Of a DNA stretch of 55,385 nt, positions 23,361-31,578 are shown piece after piece. Source of the stretch: Deltaproteobacteria bacterium (GTDB lineage: Bacteria; Myxococcota_A; UBA796; GCA-2862545); the NCBI GenBank assembly GCA_006226595.1, contig SBGP01000105.1, forward strand, positions 1-55,385. Direction: 5' to 3'. Every line of letters starts with the position of its first letter. The stretch's first letter is position 1. The notes below the pieces were generated by a model. That model saw only the letters and a program-made list of their open reading frames with translations, did no database searches and had not been told where the DNA came from. Made by a program: the position numbers and the translations under genes.

Positions 23361-23948
23361 TCAGTCGAGCTTCATCATGTCGCCGAAGAGCAGCTCCGGG
23401 GTGACCACGCCGTCCCACGGCTGATCGCCCAGCCGCGCCGCCATCGGGTGGTACATCGCCATAGCGATCTCGCGGACCCGGATGTCGTCGATGCCCTCGG
23501 TCTGTTCCTTGTACAGGGGGTGCTCGCACGGAAGCAGCTCGAGAAGCGGGCGCTTGCCGGGCTCCTGGTGGTGCACCCACACGTGCAGGCGGTCGCACTC
23601 CGGGTAGTCGCAGAAGTAGTCGACGAGGATGGATGGGGTCGGCTCCATCTCGGCCCGCCGCGGGTTGGTCCAGTTCGCGAGGATGTTCTCCATGTCGTGC
23701 TCGGCGACCTGCACCCACAGGGTCCACGTGAAGAAGCGCTCGCTGTTGCGCAGCGGGATCTGGAGCAGGCCCATGATGAAGGTCTTGCCGTCGATGATCG
23801 CGACGCCTGCGCCGTGATCGATCTGCACGCGACCCACGCGCTCGGCGGGGGTGAGCTTGGCGACGTAGATGGGCTCGGCGACACCCCAGCCCAGTGGCAG
23901 CTTGTCGTGCCATTGCCCGCACTTGATGCACAGAAAGCCGTCGGCCAT
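23361..23948 (-). CDS. DUF2199 family protein
   Basis: A 195-residue cytoplasmic protein. ATG 23948 is chosen because AGGAG is 8 bases upstream; a GTG three codons earlier is too close to it. The opening FLCIKCGQWHDKLPLGWG is the DUF2199 signature (CGxxHxxLP), followed by RVGRVQIDHGAGVAIIDGKT, FIMGLLQIPLR and FFTWTLWVQVAE, all in family order. The CxxC-type N-terminus may bind zinc. The family has no known function. The gene stands alone. Confidence 0.85.
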   Translation of the reverse strand: MADGFLCIKCGQWHDKLPLGWGVAEPIYVAKLTPAERVGRVQIDHGAGVAIIDGKTFIMGLLQIPLRNSERFFTWTLWVQVAEHDMENILANWTNPRRAEMEPTPSILVDYFCDYPECDRLHVWVHHQEPGKRPLLELLPCEHPLYKEQTEGIDDIRVREIAMAMYHPMAARLGDQPWDGVVTPELLFGDMMKLD

Positions 23949-24156
23949 CGAGGTCACTCCTGCGGGATGCGTATCATGGGCTGGAGGCGGCGCCTCGCTT
24001 GCCAGGGGGGCAATGCTCCATTCTGGAGCATTCGAGGAATGTTCTGCTGAACGGTGAGGAGGGATTTGACGGGTCGAAAGGCTTGCTTTGGGGGCGTCAA
24101 TCGCAGCGCGACCTTCCGGGGGGCGTCGCCGCTACGCACCCCGCGGCTGGCTTCCG

Positions 24157-24162
24157 TAGAAT
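24157..24162 (+). promoter_or_regulatory. Predicted -10 element (TAGAAT) of a leaderless histidine kinase mRNA
   Basis: TAGAAT ends exactly 6 bases before the ATG at 24169, which has no Shine-Dalgarno. This is the closest match to the TATAAT consensus among the nine leaderless-type elements in the window. Confidence 0.6.
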
Positions 24163-24168
24163 GGTGCG

Positions 24169-25818
24169 ATGAACGCTGCCCATCCGAACGCCGAGCTCGA
24201 CGACGCGTGGCAGGCCTACGACCGAGGTCGGCGGCCCGAGGTCCGTGCGGCCCTCCCGCAACTCCTCGCGAGCGAGTCCGCAGCCATCCGCGACAGTGCG
24301 CGCCTGCTGCAGCTGTACCTGGCCGTGGAGCGCTCGGTCGCCCCCGGCACGGGTGGTCGTGCCGAGGCCCTTGCACGGCGATGTCTCGAGGCGGGAGACG
24401 TCGACTCGGCGGCGCGCGGGTTCCTGCTCGCCGCAGACCAGTCGCACGGTCGACGCCGGGCCGAGCTCCTCGCGCAGGCTCGGGCGTCTGCATCCGGCGG
24501 TCGGCCAGCGCAGCGCGTGGCGGTCGCCCAGGCCCTCGCACGGGATGCGGTCGCGGCGAAGCGCCACGCCGTCGCCGAGGAGATCCTGCAGTCGGTGCAG
24601 TCCGAGCTCGTGCACGTGAGCCCGACGGCGGCGGCGGCGCATCGCTCCCTGCACGCCGAGCTGCGCAAGCACCTTCCTTCGGGTCGCGTCAGCCCAGAGG
24701 AGGCTCAGCCTCGGCTGGTCGCGGTGAGTCTCGCTCTGGCCCAGCAGCGCGACGCGCAGGTCGTGTGCGACATGGTGGCGAGGGCCGTGCACGACGTGCT
24801 CGACGTCGACCGGGCCTGTGTCGTGCTCGCCGACGAGCGCGGCTCCAGGGTCGTCGCCCAGCACCCCGAGGGCGGCGCCGCCCTGTCCGAGCCCGCCCTG
24901 CGCCGCTGCCTCGCGGGTGAGGAGGTGTTCGTCGAGGACATCTCGCGCGACATCTCGAGCGCGACCCGCAGCATCCTCGGCATGGGTGTCACCTCGGTGC
25001 TGTGCGTGCCGATGATGCACGGCTCCGAGGTCGTCGGCGCGATCTACGCCGACGCGGTCGACGTGGCCGCCATTGCACTCGGCGAGCGCAAGTGGGCGCT
25101 TCGCACCCTCGCCGCAGCCGCGGCCGTCGCCGTGGGCAACGCCAAGGCGCTCGAGGAGCAGATCGAGCGCGTGCGTCGCCACCGAGAGCTCGCCCACGAT
25201 CTGCGCAACGTGCTCGCTGCTGCGACCGGCGCCGCCGAGCTCCTCCGCGAGATGGACCCGCGCGACGACCAGCGCGAGATGCTCGACATCGTCGTGCGCA
25301 CGACCCGCGCGCTCACGGTGCAGGTGACCGAGGCGCTCGCACCCCACCCGCCGGAGCCGGTGCCGGTGGACCTCGCCGCCACCGCGCGTCAGGCCGTCGC
25401 GATGCTCTCGCTCGATGCGTCGGCGGAAGGCAAGCGCTTCGAGCTCAAGGTGCCCGACGACCCGTGCTGGGTGCGCGGACGAGAGCAGGAGCTGCTCCGC
25501 GCCGCGATCAACCTGATGACCAACGCGCTCAAGTACGGGCCACGCGGCGAGGCCGTGGACATCTGGGTCGACCGCTCCGGGACCCAGGTCGTGTTCTCGG
25601 TACGGGACCGCGGTCCCGGCGTGCCGGAAGAGGACTTGCCCCGCGTGTTCGAATCCGGCTTCCAGGCGACGGGAGCGCTGCACGGACACGGGCTGGGCCT
25701 GGGCTTCGTCAAGCGCGTGATCGAGGAAGGGGGCGGACGCATCGGCATCAAGAACGACCCGGGCGGCGGTGCACGGGTGCTCTTCGCGTTGCCCGAGCTG
25801 CATGACTCGGGTGCGTGA
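24169..25818 (+). CDS. GAF-domain sensor histidine kinase
   Basis: A 549-residue cytoplasmic histidine kinase with no membrane segment. Residues about 1-170 are helical and Ala-rich, possibly TPR-like; about 175-325 form a GAF sensor domain (DVDRACVVLADERGSRVVAQ, SVLCVPMMHGSEVVGAIYAD). The dimerisation box RRHRELAHDLRNVLAAATGA has the phospho-accepting His (about 342). The ATPase domain has N box NLMTNALKYGP (about 447), G1 VRDRGPGVPEEDL (about 480) and G2 GHGLGLGFVKRV (about 505). All catalytic motifs look intact. No response regulator is adjacent, so it is an orphan kinase. Apparently made from a leaderless message. Confidence 0.93.
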   Translation: MNAAHPNAELDDAWQAYDRGRRPEVRAALPQLLASESAAIRDSARLLQLYLAVERSVAPGTGGRAEALARRCLEAGDVDSAARGFLLAADQSHGRRRAELLAQARASASGGRPAQRVAVAQALARDAVAAKRHAVAEEILQSVQSELVHVSPTAAAAHRSLHAELRKHLPSGRVSPEEAQPRLVAVSLALAQQRDAQVVCDMVARAVHDVLDVDRACVVLADERGSRVVAQHPEGGAALSEPALRRCLAGEEVFVEDISRDISSATRSILGMGVTSVLCVPMMHGSEVVGAIYADAVDVAAIALGERKWALRTLAAAAAVAVGNAKALEEQIERVRRHRELAHDLRNVLAAATGAAELLREMDPRDDQREMLDIVVRTTRALTVQVTEALAPHPPEPVPVDLAATARQAVAMLSLDASAEGKRFELKVPDDPCWVRGREQELLRAAINLMTNALKYGPRGEAVDIWVDRSGTQVVFSVRDRGPGVPEEDLPRVFESGFQATGALHGHGLGLGFVKRVIEEGGGRIGIKNDPGGGARVLFALPELHDSGA

Positions 25819-25952
25819 GGCAGTCGCCGGACCCGGCTTCTGCCCGAGCCGCGTGGAGGGCGCGTGGGGTGTCATCGGCTGTGAGTCGCTGTGATGGGTC
25901 GACGTCGCGCACCGACGCATATGGCTTCCAGAACCCGCCGCCTGGAGGCCCC

Positions 25953-26474
25953 ATGTCCCGCACCGCCCTGTTCGCCACCGTCCTGCTCACCGCCACCGGC
26001 TGCAGCGAGCACAGCTGTCTCGAGGACGGCGCGTGTGCGGTGGCGACCTTCGTCGAGGGCCGCCCGGCCAGCTTCCCGGATGTCGGGTTCGCGGACCATG
26101 GGGTCGAGCTCCTTGCCGAGCCGGCACCGCACATGGCGGGCGAGTTCCTGGTGGCTGAGGTGCGCCATCCCGCGGGCTGCGCGGCTCCGGAGGTGGCGGT
26201 GTCCATCCTGAGAGTGACCGCGGGCCTCCCGGCGGTCGCGCACGGCACCATGGACCTGTTCGCGCCGGAGGCGTGCGACGGCACCGGGGACGAGGTCGTG
26301 AGCACCGTGCACGTAGACCTCTCCGAGGCCCTGGGAGCCCTGGGCTGCGTGGGCCAGCTGAACCTCGCGGTTCCGGTGGCGACGACCGAAGAGGGGGCGG
26401 TCGGCGGGGTCGTCGTCGAGCTGCTCGACGCGTGCTCCGAGGTCGATCAGCCGGTCATCGTCGGCCCCTGGTAG
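25953..26474 (+). CDS. Lipoprotein, unknown function
   Basis: A 173-residue lipoprotein with GGAGG before the ATG and a clear signal (TALFATVLLTATGC). Four residues after the lipid Cys come two more Cys (EHSCLEDGAC); two further pairs follow (PAGCAAP, PEACDG, ALGCVG, LDACSEV). The rest is beta-rich with alternating valines (VAEVRHPAGCAAPEVAVSIL). No family recognised. It meets the convergent YaeQ gene 3 bases after its stop. Confidence 0.75.
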   Translation: MSRTALFATVLLTATGCSEHSCLEDGACAVATFVEGRPASFPDVGFADHGVELLAEPAPHMAGEFLVAEVRHPAGCAAPEVAVSILRVTAGLPAVAHGTMDLFAPEACDGTGDEVVSTVHVDLSEALGALGCVGQLNLAVPVATTEEGAVGGVVVELLDACSEVDQPVIVGPW

Positions 26475-26477
26475 GGC

Positions 26478-27023
26478 TCAGCGCACCGGCCAGGTCAGCC
26501 GCTGGTCCTCGAGGGTCACGTTGCCGCGCTCGGTCTCGATGTACAGCACGCCCTCTACGCGGGACAGCGACCACTGGTTGCGCCGCTCGACGTGCTCGGC
26601 GAGCTCCTGGATGGTCCTCGGGTCGAAGGCGTGCAGGGCGATGCGCTCGGCCTCGTGGACGCGCTCGCGGGCGAGGGCGTCGAGCCAGGGCCCGGGCGGC
26701 TTGTGGCAGTACACGGCGACGCGATCGGCCGCCTTGCTCGCGCGATGCAGGCGTGCGGCCTCGGGACAGCCGATGTCGATCCACGCGGTCAGCTGGTCGG
26801 TGAGGTCGCGGACCCACAGAGCGGGCTCGTCGGAAGACGCGAGCCCCGAGGTGAAGGTGAGTCCGTCCTCGAGCTCGAGCGCGTACGCGAGCAGGCGGGT
26901 CACCAGGTAGGGCCCGCTCTCGGAGGGGTGCTGCGCGAGCTTCAGCGACAAGGTGTCGTACACGCCCCGGTCGACATCCGAGAGCACGAGCTCGAAGTTC
27001 TGCACGGTCGCACCGCGCGCCAT
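26478..27023 (-). CDS. yaeQ: YaeQ family protein
   Basis: A 181-residue cytoplasmic protein, full length for the family, with GGAG before the ATG. Diagnostic stretches are LSDVDRGVYDTLSLKLAQHP, ESGPYLVTRLLAYALELEDG, LWVRDLTDQLTAWIDIGCPE and LYIETERGNVTLEDQRLTWP. The fold resembles PD-(D/E)XK nucleases; E. coli YaeQ was first noted as a multicopy suppressor in an rfaH context, and its biochemical role is unclear. It follows the PhoX-like gene by 25 bases on the same strand, so the two may be cotranscribed. Confidence 0.93.
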   Translation of the reverse strand: MARGATVQNFELVLSDVDRGVYDTLSLKLAQHPSESGPYLVTRLLAYALELEDGLTFTSGLASSDEPALWVRDLTDQLTAWIDIGCPEAARLHRASKAADRVAVYCHKPPGPWLDALARERVHEAERIALHAFDPRTIQELAEHVERRNQWSLSRVEGVLYIETERGNVTLEDQRLTWPVR

Positions 27024-27048
27024 CGCGTCTCCTCGGCCTGGGCCGGGC

Positions 27049-28290
27049 TCAGGTGAAGAAGGGCCCGGTGATTTCGTAGGTCACGCCGTCGGCGCCGAGC
27101 GCGCTGCCCGACTCCCCGCGCTGGGAGCTGAAGTACAGCCGACGGCGGTAGGGGTCGAGGGCGGGGCCGGTGATCTCGGAGGCGTCGTGGCCGATGACCT
27201 GCACCACCGGAACGAGCTGGCCGTCGGGGGTGAGCGCCACGATCTGCATGTCGTCGCCATCCTCGGCGACGAGCAGGTCTCCGGCCGGGGTGACCCAGAG
27301 GTTGTCGACGCCGCGAAGGATCGGGTCCTGGGCCAGGTCGTCGTCGTACACGATGGACAGGGTCTCGTCGGCGGTGTCGTAGGCCCACACGCGGTTGTCG
27401 CCCTTCGTCGTGAAGAACACGACGCCTTCGTGGAAGGCCAGCCCCTCGCCGCCATCGAAGGGCGTGCTGGCCGCGACCTGCAGGCGCGTGGAGGTCTCTT
27501 CGGCGCTCGGATCGGGCACGTCGTGCCACGCAACGGCGCCCTCCACGCCGTCGAGCACCTGCAGGACCTGGAGCGTGCCGCTCGACAGATCCGGGTGCCC
27601 GTCTTCCATCCCGTCGGGAATGAAACGGTAGAAGCAGCCGTTCGGTTCGTCTTCGGTGAGGAACAGGTGGCCATTCACCGGGTCGACGGCGACGGCTTCG
27701 TGGCGGAACACGCCGAGCGCGGGGCGGGCGAGGGCCTCGACCTGACCGAAGGGGTCGCACTCGAACACGATGCCCGCGGGCCGCTCCTCGCAAGAGAGCC
27801 AGGTTCCCCACGGCGTCGGCCCACCGGCGCAGTTCACGAGGGTGTCTTCGAGAATGGGGTAGGCGTCGACGAGCTCGCCCTCGGCGGTGAAGCGGAGCGC
27901 GCTGGCGCCGCCTCCGACGATGGCCTCGCTGTTCGAGACGTACACGTAGCCGCCGTCCTCCGCCAGGAAGCAGGCGCCGCCGTCGGGCGCGATGTGCCAC
28001 ACGTGCTCCGTGCCCTCCACGGTCTCCCCCGAGCGCGCGACCACGCGGGCCGTGAACCCGGGAGCCAGGCGCAGTCCGAGTGCGTCGGGGTCGGCGAGGG
28101 CGCCGAGCTTCGCGATCTGGCTCGTCGCGGGCGGGGAGATCTCCGGCGGCCGCCACGGGGGGAAGTGTCCCGTGTAGCCCGTGTCCACGGGGGTTTCCGT
28201 CGGACCGCAGCGGGTCAGCGTGGGCAGCGCACTGAGCGCCGCGAGCGACAGGAAGGAGCGGCGGAGGAAGTCTCGGCGAGAGTCGTGCAT
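27049..28290 (-). CDS. PhoX-like (DUF839) phosphatase, Tat-exported
   Basis: A 413-residue propeller enzyme. The N-terminus is a Tat signal (SRRDFLRRSFLSLAALSALP) ending in LTRC, which could also be a lipobox. Family blocks: LRLAPGFTARVVARSGETVE, HVWHIAPDGGACFLAEDGGY, TLVNCAGGPTPWGTWLSCEE (the Cys/Glu region tied to the metal site in PhoX), FRHEAVAVDPVNGHLFLTED and NLWVTPAGDLLVAEDG. PhoX enzymes release phosphate from esters outside the cell using calcium and iron; whether this shorter member has the full metal set cannot be judged by eye. ATG 28290 lacks a Shine-Dalgarno and has TAGCTT 6 bases upstream. Confidence 0.85.
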   Translation of the reverse strand: MHDSRRDFLRRSFLSLAALSALPTLTRCGPTETPVDTGYTGHFPPWRPPEISPPATSQIAKLGALADPDALGLRLAPGFTARVVARSGETVEGTEHVWHIAPDGGACFLAEDGGYVYVSNSEAIVGGGASALRFTAEGELVDAYPILEDTLVNCAGGPTPWGTWLSCEERPAGIVFECDPFGQVEALARPALGVFRHEAVAVDPVNGHLFLTEDEPNGCFYRFIPDGMEDGHPDLSSGTLQVLQVLDGVEGAVAWHDVPDPSAEETSTRLQVAASTPFDGGEGLAFHEGVVFFTTKGDNRVWAYDTADETLSIVYDDDLAQDPILRGVDNLWVTPAGDLLVAEDGDDMQIVALTPDGQLVPVVQVIGHDASEITGPALDPYRRRLYFSSQRGESGSALGADGVTYEITGPFFT

Positions 28291-28296
28291 GAGGTG

Positions 28297-28302
28297 AAGC
28301 TA
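28297..28302 (-). promoter_or_regulatory. Predicted -10 element (TAGCTT) of a leaderless phoX-like mRNA
   Basis: On the minus strand TAGCTT is followed by CACCTC (6 bases) and the ATG at 28290. CACCTC is the opposite of a Shine-Dalgarno, so initiation without a leader is the simplest reading. Confidence 0.5.
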
Positions 28303-28704
28303 GCACGCACGAGCCTCCCTGGTTTCGATGGAAGTGGGTGCCCCGAACCCATGGTTTGCCGGAATGGCATTCGTGTGCAATGGGGGCCCCGATTGCCTGA
28401 TCAGGAGTTTCCCCATCCCATGATCAGAGCCCCCCCTGCGTGGTGAATCTGTGGGCTTCGAGCGGGGTTGGTGATGCGCTGAGGTGAGGTTTGAACATGG
28501 TTTTGCGCGCTGTTCGTCAGGTGTAGCGCACGAGCCCTGGCGATCCCAATCTTGGTGCCCGAAAGAAAATCCATGCATCGTTTGTCCCGAAACTCTTCGG
28601 CCGAAATTGATTTCGTGTACTTGAGTTCCGCAACTGAGGGTTGCGGGCGTGGCACCATCTTCTTGGCGCCCGGAGAGACGCCGTAATCACTCAAGGAGAG
28701 AGTT
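28303..28704. promoter_or_regulatory. AT-richer upstream region of the V4R-like gene
   Basis: About 400 bases without a gene and clearly less GC-rich than the surroundings, especially 28480-28640. It holds a perfect 10-bp palindrome CCTGATCAGG (28396-28405) and a hairpin CGCAAC-TGAGG-GTTGCG (28629-28645). The end carries the ribosome site AAGGAGAG for the ATG at 28705. AT-rich long leaders usually mark strong or regulated promoters, but no exact -35/-10 pair could be fixed. Confidence 0.45.
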
Positions 28705-29208
28705 ATGAGCGCTGCATTCGACGAGTCCATTGGCGCCGAGGGTTCCCACCATCCCCAGCGGGACCACCTCGGGGGGTTCGTGAGCATCGTGTGCTTCAAG
28801 CAGGCACTGAAGGGAGCCGAGGACGCCCTCGGCGCCGCGGCACGCGTCGGCCTGATCGCCGCCGGTCGTGCGCGAGGCAACCAGCTCGTGACCTCGCTCG
28901 GTCTTGCGGGCACCATCACCGAGCCCACCGACGCGCTCCCGAAGCTGCAGGCTGCGCTCGGTGCCGACGGTACGCGCCTGTGCGAGGTGATGACGATGGA
29001 GCTCGAGGGCGAGGACTACCGCATCAAGCTGCGTGATGCGATCGAGACCTGGGGCGAGGATGCGAGCTCCACGCAGGAGTGTTCCTACACCCTGGGCGCG
29101 CTGCAGGGCGCCCTCAAGACGCTGACCAACCGCAAGTGGCGCGGCAAGCACGTCGTGAAGGCCCAGACGAACGGTGGCGTGGACGAGTTCCTGTTCCAGC
29201 TGCTGTAG
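28705..29208 (+). CDS. Small cytoplasmic protein, V4R-like fold suspected
   Basis: A 167-residue protein with a strong ribosome site (AAGGAGAG). It has no signal or membrane segment. The layout, an N-terminal helix pair (VSIVCFKQALKGAEDALGAA, ARVGLIAAGRARGNQLVTSL), a beta segment, then TQECSYTLGALQGALKTLTN followed by WRGKHVVKAQTNGGVDEFLF, recalls V4R (4-vinyl-reductase/hydrocarbon-binding) domains, which end with a Cys-containing C.ftxGxLxG helix and a Gly-Asp-type strand. The usual second Cys is missing, so it may not bind metal. The long AT-rich leader suggests it is highly expressed or regulated. Confidence 0.55.
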   Translation: MSAAFDESIGAEGSHHPQRDHLGGFVSIVCFKQALKGAEDALGAAARVGLIAAGRARGNQLVTSLGLAGTITEPTDALPKLQAALGADGTRLCEVMTMELEGEDYRIKLRDAIETWGEDASSTQECSYTLGALQGALKTLTNRKWRGKHVVKAQTNGGVDEFLFQLL

Positions 29209-29272
29209 GCGGTCCGCGGCTGCCGGACCTCACGCCGGGGTCCGGCACCTGCCGGGCGGGAGTGGCATGGCG

Positions 29273-29278
29273 TACGAT
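29273..29278 (+). promoter_or_regulatory. Predicted -10 element (TACGAT) of a leaderless operon mRNA
   Basis: TACGAT is followed by GGCCGC (6 bases) and the ATG at 29285, with no Shine-Dalgarno. The same spacer GGCCGC occurs in the promoter at 37844-37849. Confidence 0.55.
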
Positions 29279-29284
29279 GGCCGC

Positions 29285-29548
29285 ATGCGCTGCTTCTTCC
29301 TGATCGCGATGCTCGGGGGCTGTGCTCCCGAGGTCGAGCCCTCCGCCGCGTGCGAGGCCTACGTGACGTGCCTTGGCGCGCGCGATCTCGCTCGCGACCG
29401 CAACACCGACGTCGAGCGTTTCGTCGCCGGGGGGGCGTGCTGGGGTAGCCACGAGGCTGCCGAGTTCTGCACCGGCGCGTGTGAGCGAGGCCTGGACTGG
29501 CTGCGCGAGGCCGAGGCCGACACCCTGCCGACGGAGTGTTCCCCGTGA
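29285..29548 (+). CDS. Small Cys-rich lipoprotein
   Basis: An 87-residue lipoprotein (signal RCFFLIAMLGGC, then APEVEPS). The mature part is helical with seven further Cys (ACEAYVTCLGA, GACWGS, FCTGACERG, ECSP), probably forming disulfides. No family recognised. Its stop overlaps the start of the next gene as GTGA, so it is the first gene of a three-gene unit running to 30595. Apparently leaderless. Confidence 0.7.
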   Translation: MRCFFLIAMLGGCAPEVEPSAACEAYVTCLGARDLARDRNTDVERFVAGGACWGSHEAAEFCTGACERGLDWLREAEADTLPTECSP

Positions 29549-30102
29549 GGGCCGGGCTGTGGCTCCTGCTCCTCCTGCCGCTCGCCGAGGCGCATCGGCC
29601 TGCTGGCGACATCGGCGACGTCGAGATCACCGACGCGACGATCAGCTGGCTGATCCCGGGCACCTTCGAGACGGGCGACGAGGTGTTCGTCGTCGAGCTG
29701 GTCATGCCCACGGACTTTGCGTTGCCGTTCGAGGTACTGGTCGAGAAGCGACCGCGCCTGGCGGACCATCGACCGATGTACGCCGTGGTCGGGCCGGGGC
29801 TGCCCACACCGACCGCCGACGAGCTGGCGGTGCTGCCGTACCCGCTGCCCGATGGCTGGGGCGTGTACCTCGACCAGAACGACCTGCCCGAGCGCATCGT
29901 GTACTTCGAGCAGGTGATGCGCCGGAACATGTGGACCTCGGGCACGACGGCCCTGCCGCTGCAGCGCGGTCCCAACGAGGTGTGGATCTGGAGCCCGGAC
30001 GGCACGACCGGCGACTTCCAGCTCGGCTTCGGCGTCGAGGAGGACTTCTCGGACGGCGGCTTCGGCGCGGTGTTCGCCGACTGGGGGACCTACGCGTACT
30101 AG
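29545..30102 (+). CDS. Secreted protein, unknown function, middle gene of an envelope unit
   Basis: A 185-residue protein starting at GTG 29545, which overlaps the previous stop by 4 bases. Short Sec signal (GLWLLLLLPLAEA). The mature protein has no Cys and a beta-rich pattern: WLIPGTFETGDEVFVVELVM, LPFEVLVEKRPRLADHRPMY, PNEVWIWSPDGTTGDFQLGF. Family unknown. Position between a lipoprotein and an outer-membrane barrel suggests a periplasmic component of the same assembly. Confidence 0.7.
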   Translation: MRAGLWLLLLLPLAEAHRPAGDIGDVEITDATISWLIPGTFETGDEVFVVELVMPTDFALPFEVLVEKRPRLADHRPMYAVVGPGLPTPTADELAVLPYPLPDGWGVYLDQNDLPERIVYFEQVMRRNMWTSGTTALPLQRGPNEVWIWSPDGTTGDFQLGFGVEEDFSDGGFGAVFADWGTYAY

Positions 30103-30109
30103 TACGCCG

Positions 30110-30595
30110 ATGGGATGGCGCGCGGCCGCGCTCGCCGTCGGGCTCGGGCTGTCGACGCCCGCGGCGGCCCTCGAGACCGACCGCTTCTCGCTCGGACTGC
30201 CCGCCGAGGTCGACCTCGTGGGCCTGGCCTTCGGCGTGCACCCAGAGCTGCTCTTCCGTCCGATTCAGCCGGATGGCGCGCTTCACCTTCGCTTCGCGCC
30301 GGGCCTGATGGTCGGACCCGAGCTCGCCTTCGTGCCCATCGCGCTTGGCGTGCGCGAGGTGATGTTCCCGCGCAAGCGCGTTCGGCCGTTCCTCGGCACG
30401 GGCCTGCAGCTGCAGAACTTCGTGCCCTACGGCCATCCCGTGCTCACGCGTCTCGACATGGCGCTCGAGCTCGGTGTCGACGTGCGAGTCGCGGATCAGT
30501 GGGGGGTCGGACTCCAGCTCTCACCTGAGATCGGCCTGGTCGGCGGCTTTGGCTTCGGCATGGCCGTACGGCTCGGGGCGCAGCTGGACTTCTAG
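30110..30595 (+). CDS. Small outer-membrane beta-barrel protein
   Basis: A 161-residue protein 7 bases after the previous gene. Signal RAAALAVGLGLSTPAAA. The rest alternates polar and hydrophobic residues in about eight strands (LHLRFAPGLMVGPELAFVPI, VRPFLGTGLQLQNFV, LELGVDVRVADQWGVGLQLS) and ends in LGAQLDF, with the C-terminal Phe typical of BAM-inserted barrels. Likely an eight-stranded OmpW/OmpX-like barrel. Its stop overlaps the convergent cysD stop by 4 bases. Confidence 0.75.
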   Translation: MGWRAAALAVGLGLSTPAAALETDRFSLGLPAEVDLVGLAFGVHPELLFRPIQPDGALHLRFAPGLMVGPELAFVPIALGVREVMFPRKRVRPFLGTGLQLQNFVPYGHPVLTRLDMALELGVDVRVADQWGVGLQLSPEIGLVGGFGFGMAVRLGAQLDF

Positions 30596-31491
30596 AAGTA
30601 GCCCTCGCGCTTGCGGTCCTCCATGGCCGCCGCGGAAGCGCGGTCGTCGCCGCGACCCACACCCCGCTCGCTGACGGAGGCGGTCAGGTTCTCGGCGATG
30701 ACGGCGGTGACGTCCCTCGCCGCGGAGCGCATGCCGCCGGTGAGCGGCAGATCGCCCAGCGTGCGGAAGCGCACCGTGTCCCGGAACGAGTGCTCCCCGT
30801 CCCGGAGGGGGTTCAGCGCGTCGACCGCGAGCAGCAGGCCCTCGCGCTCGACGAGCTCGCGCTCGTGGGCGAGGTACAGCGAGGGCAGCGCGATGCCTTC
30901 ACGGCGGATGTAGCACCACACGTCGAGCTCGGTCCAGTTGGACAGGGGGAACACGCGCAGCGTCTCTCCCGGCCGTTTGCGGGTGTTCCACACGTCCCAC
31001 AGCTCGGGTCGCTGTTGCTTCGGATCCCACTGGCCGAAGGCGTCGCGGTGGCTGAACACGCGCTCCTTGGCACGGGCGCGTTCTTCGTCACGGCGCGCGC
31101 CGCCAAACGCCGCGTCGAAGCCGCCCGTGGTCAGGGCGTCGAGCAGCACCGGGATCTGCAGGGTGTTGCGCGAGCCGTCCGGAGGCTCGGTCAGGCGTCC
31201 GTCGTCGATCCACGCCTGCACCGAAGCGACTCGCAGGTCGAGCTCGTAGGCCTCGGCGATGTGATCGCGGAACGCGAGCAACTCCGGGAAGTTGTGCCCC
31301 GTGTCCACGTGCAGCATCGGAAAGGGGATGCGGCCGGGGGCGAAGGCCTTGCGGGCGATGTGGAGCATGCACAGCGAGTCCTTGCCGCCGGAGAACAGCA
31401 TCACGGGCCGGTCGCACTCGCCGACGACGGTCCAGAAGATCTGCATCGCCTCGGTCTCGAGCATGTCGAGGGAGGACAGGGCGTAGGACAT
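30592..31491 (-). CDS. cysD: Sulfate adenylyltransferase subunit 2 (CysD)
   Basis: A 299-residue cytoplasmic enzyme, full length, with GGAG before the ATG. The PP-loop SGGKDS (residues 34-39) binds ATP; GFDAAFGGARRDEERARAKE and VFPLSNWTELDVWCYIRREG are family blocks. CysD makes adenosine 5'-phosphosulfate from sulfate and ATP, and normally needs the GTPase CysN, usually encoded right after it. Here the next gene downstream is on the other strand and no cysN or cysC is in the window, so the partner must be elsewhere. Palindromes upstream (31532-31576) may be operator sites. Confidence 0.95.
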   Translation of the reverse strand: MSYALSSLDMLETEAMQIFWTVVGECDRPVMLFSGGKDSLCMLHIARKAFAPGRIPFPMLHVDTGHNFPELLAFRDHIAEAYELDLRVASVQAWIDDGRLTEPPDGSRNTLQIPVLLDALTTGGFDAAFGGARRDEERARAKERVFSHRDAFGQWDPKQQRPELWDVWNTRKRPGETLRVFPLSNWTELDVWCYIRREGIALPSLYLAHERELVEREGLLLAVDALNPLRDGEHSFRDTVRFRTLGDLPLTGGMRSAARDVTAVIAENLTASVSERGVGRGDDRASAAAMEDRKREGYF

Positions 31492-31531
31492 GGTGAACTC
31501 CGTTCGGCGTGGGTATGGCGGGTCCCGACGT

Positions 31532-31576
31532 CGTTCGAACGGAAAGATTGCCTTCTCGGATTCGGAAAAACCGAAT
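31532..31576. promoter_or_regulatory. Two palindromes upstream of cysD
   Basis: CGTTCGAACG (31532-31541) is a perfect 10-bp palindrome; ATTCGG-AAAAA-CCGAAT (31560-31576) is a perfect 6-bp stem with a five-A loop. Both lie in the 87 bases between cysD and the SDR gene on the same strand. The second could also be the terminator of the SDR gene, but lacks a T-run on that strand beyond the loop. They are good candidates for control of cysD. Confidence 0.45.
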
Positions 31577-31578
31577 GG

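Noticed and set aside
28651-28664. Sigma-54 promoter before the V4R-like gene
   Set aside because: TGGCAC is followed by TTGG after 7 bases instead of TTGC after 5, so the -24/-12 spacing and sequence do not fit.
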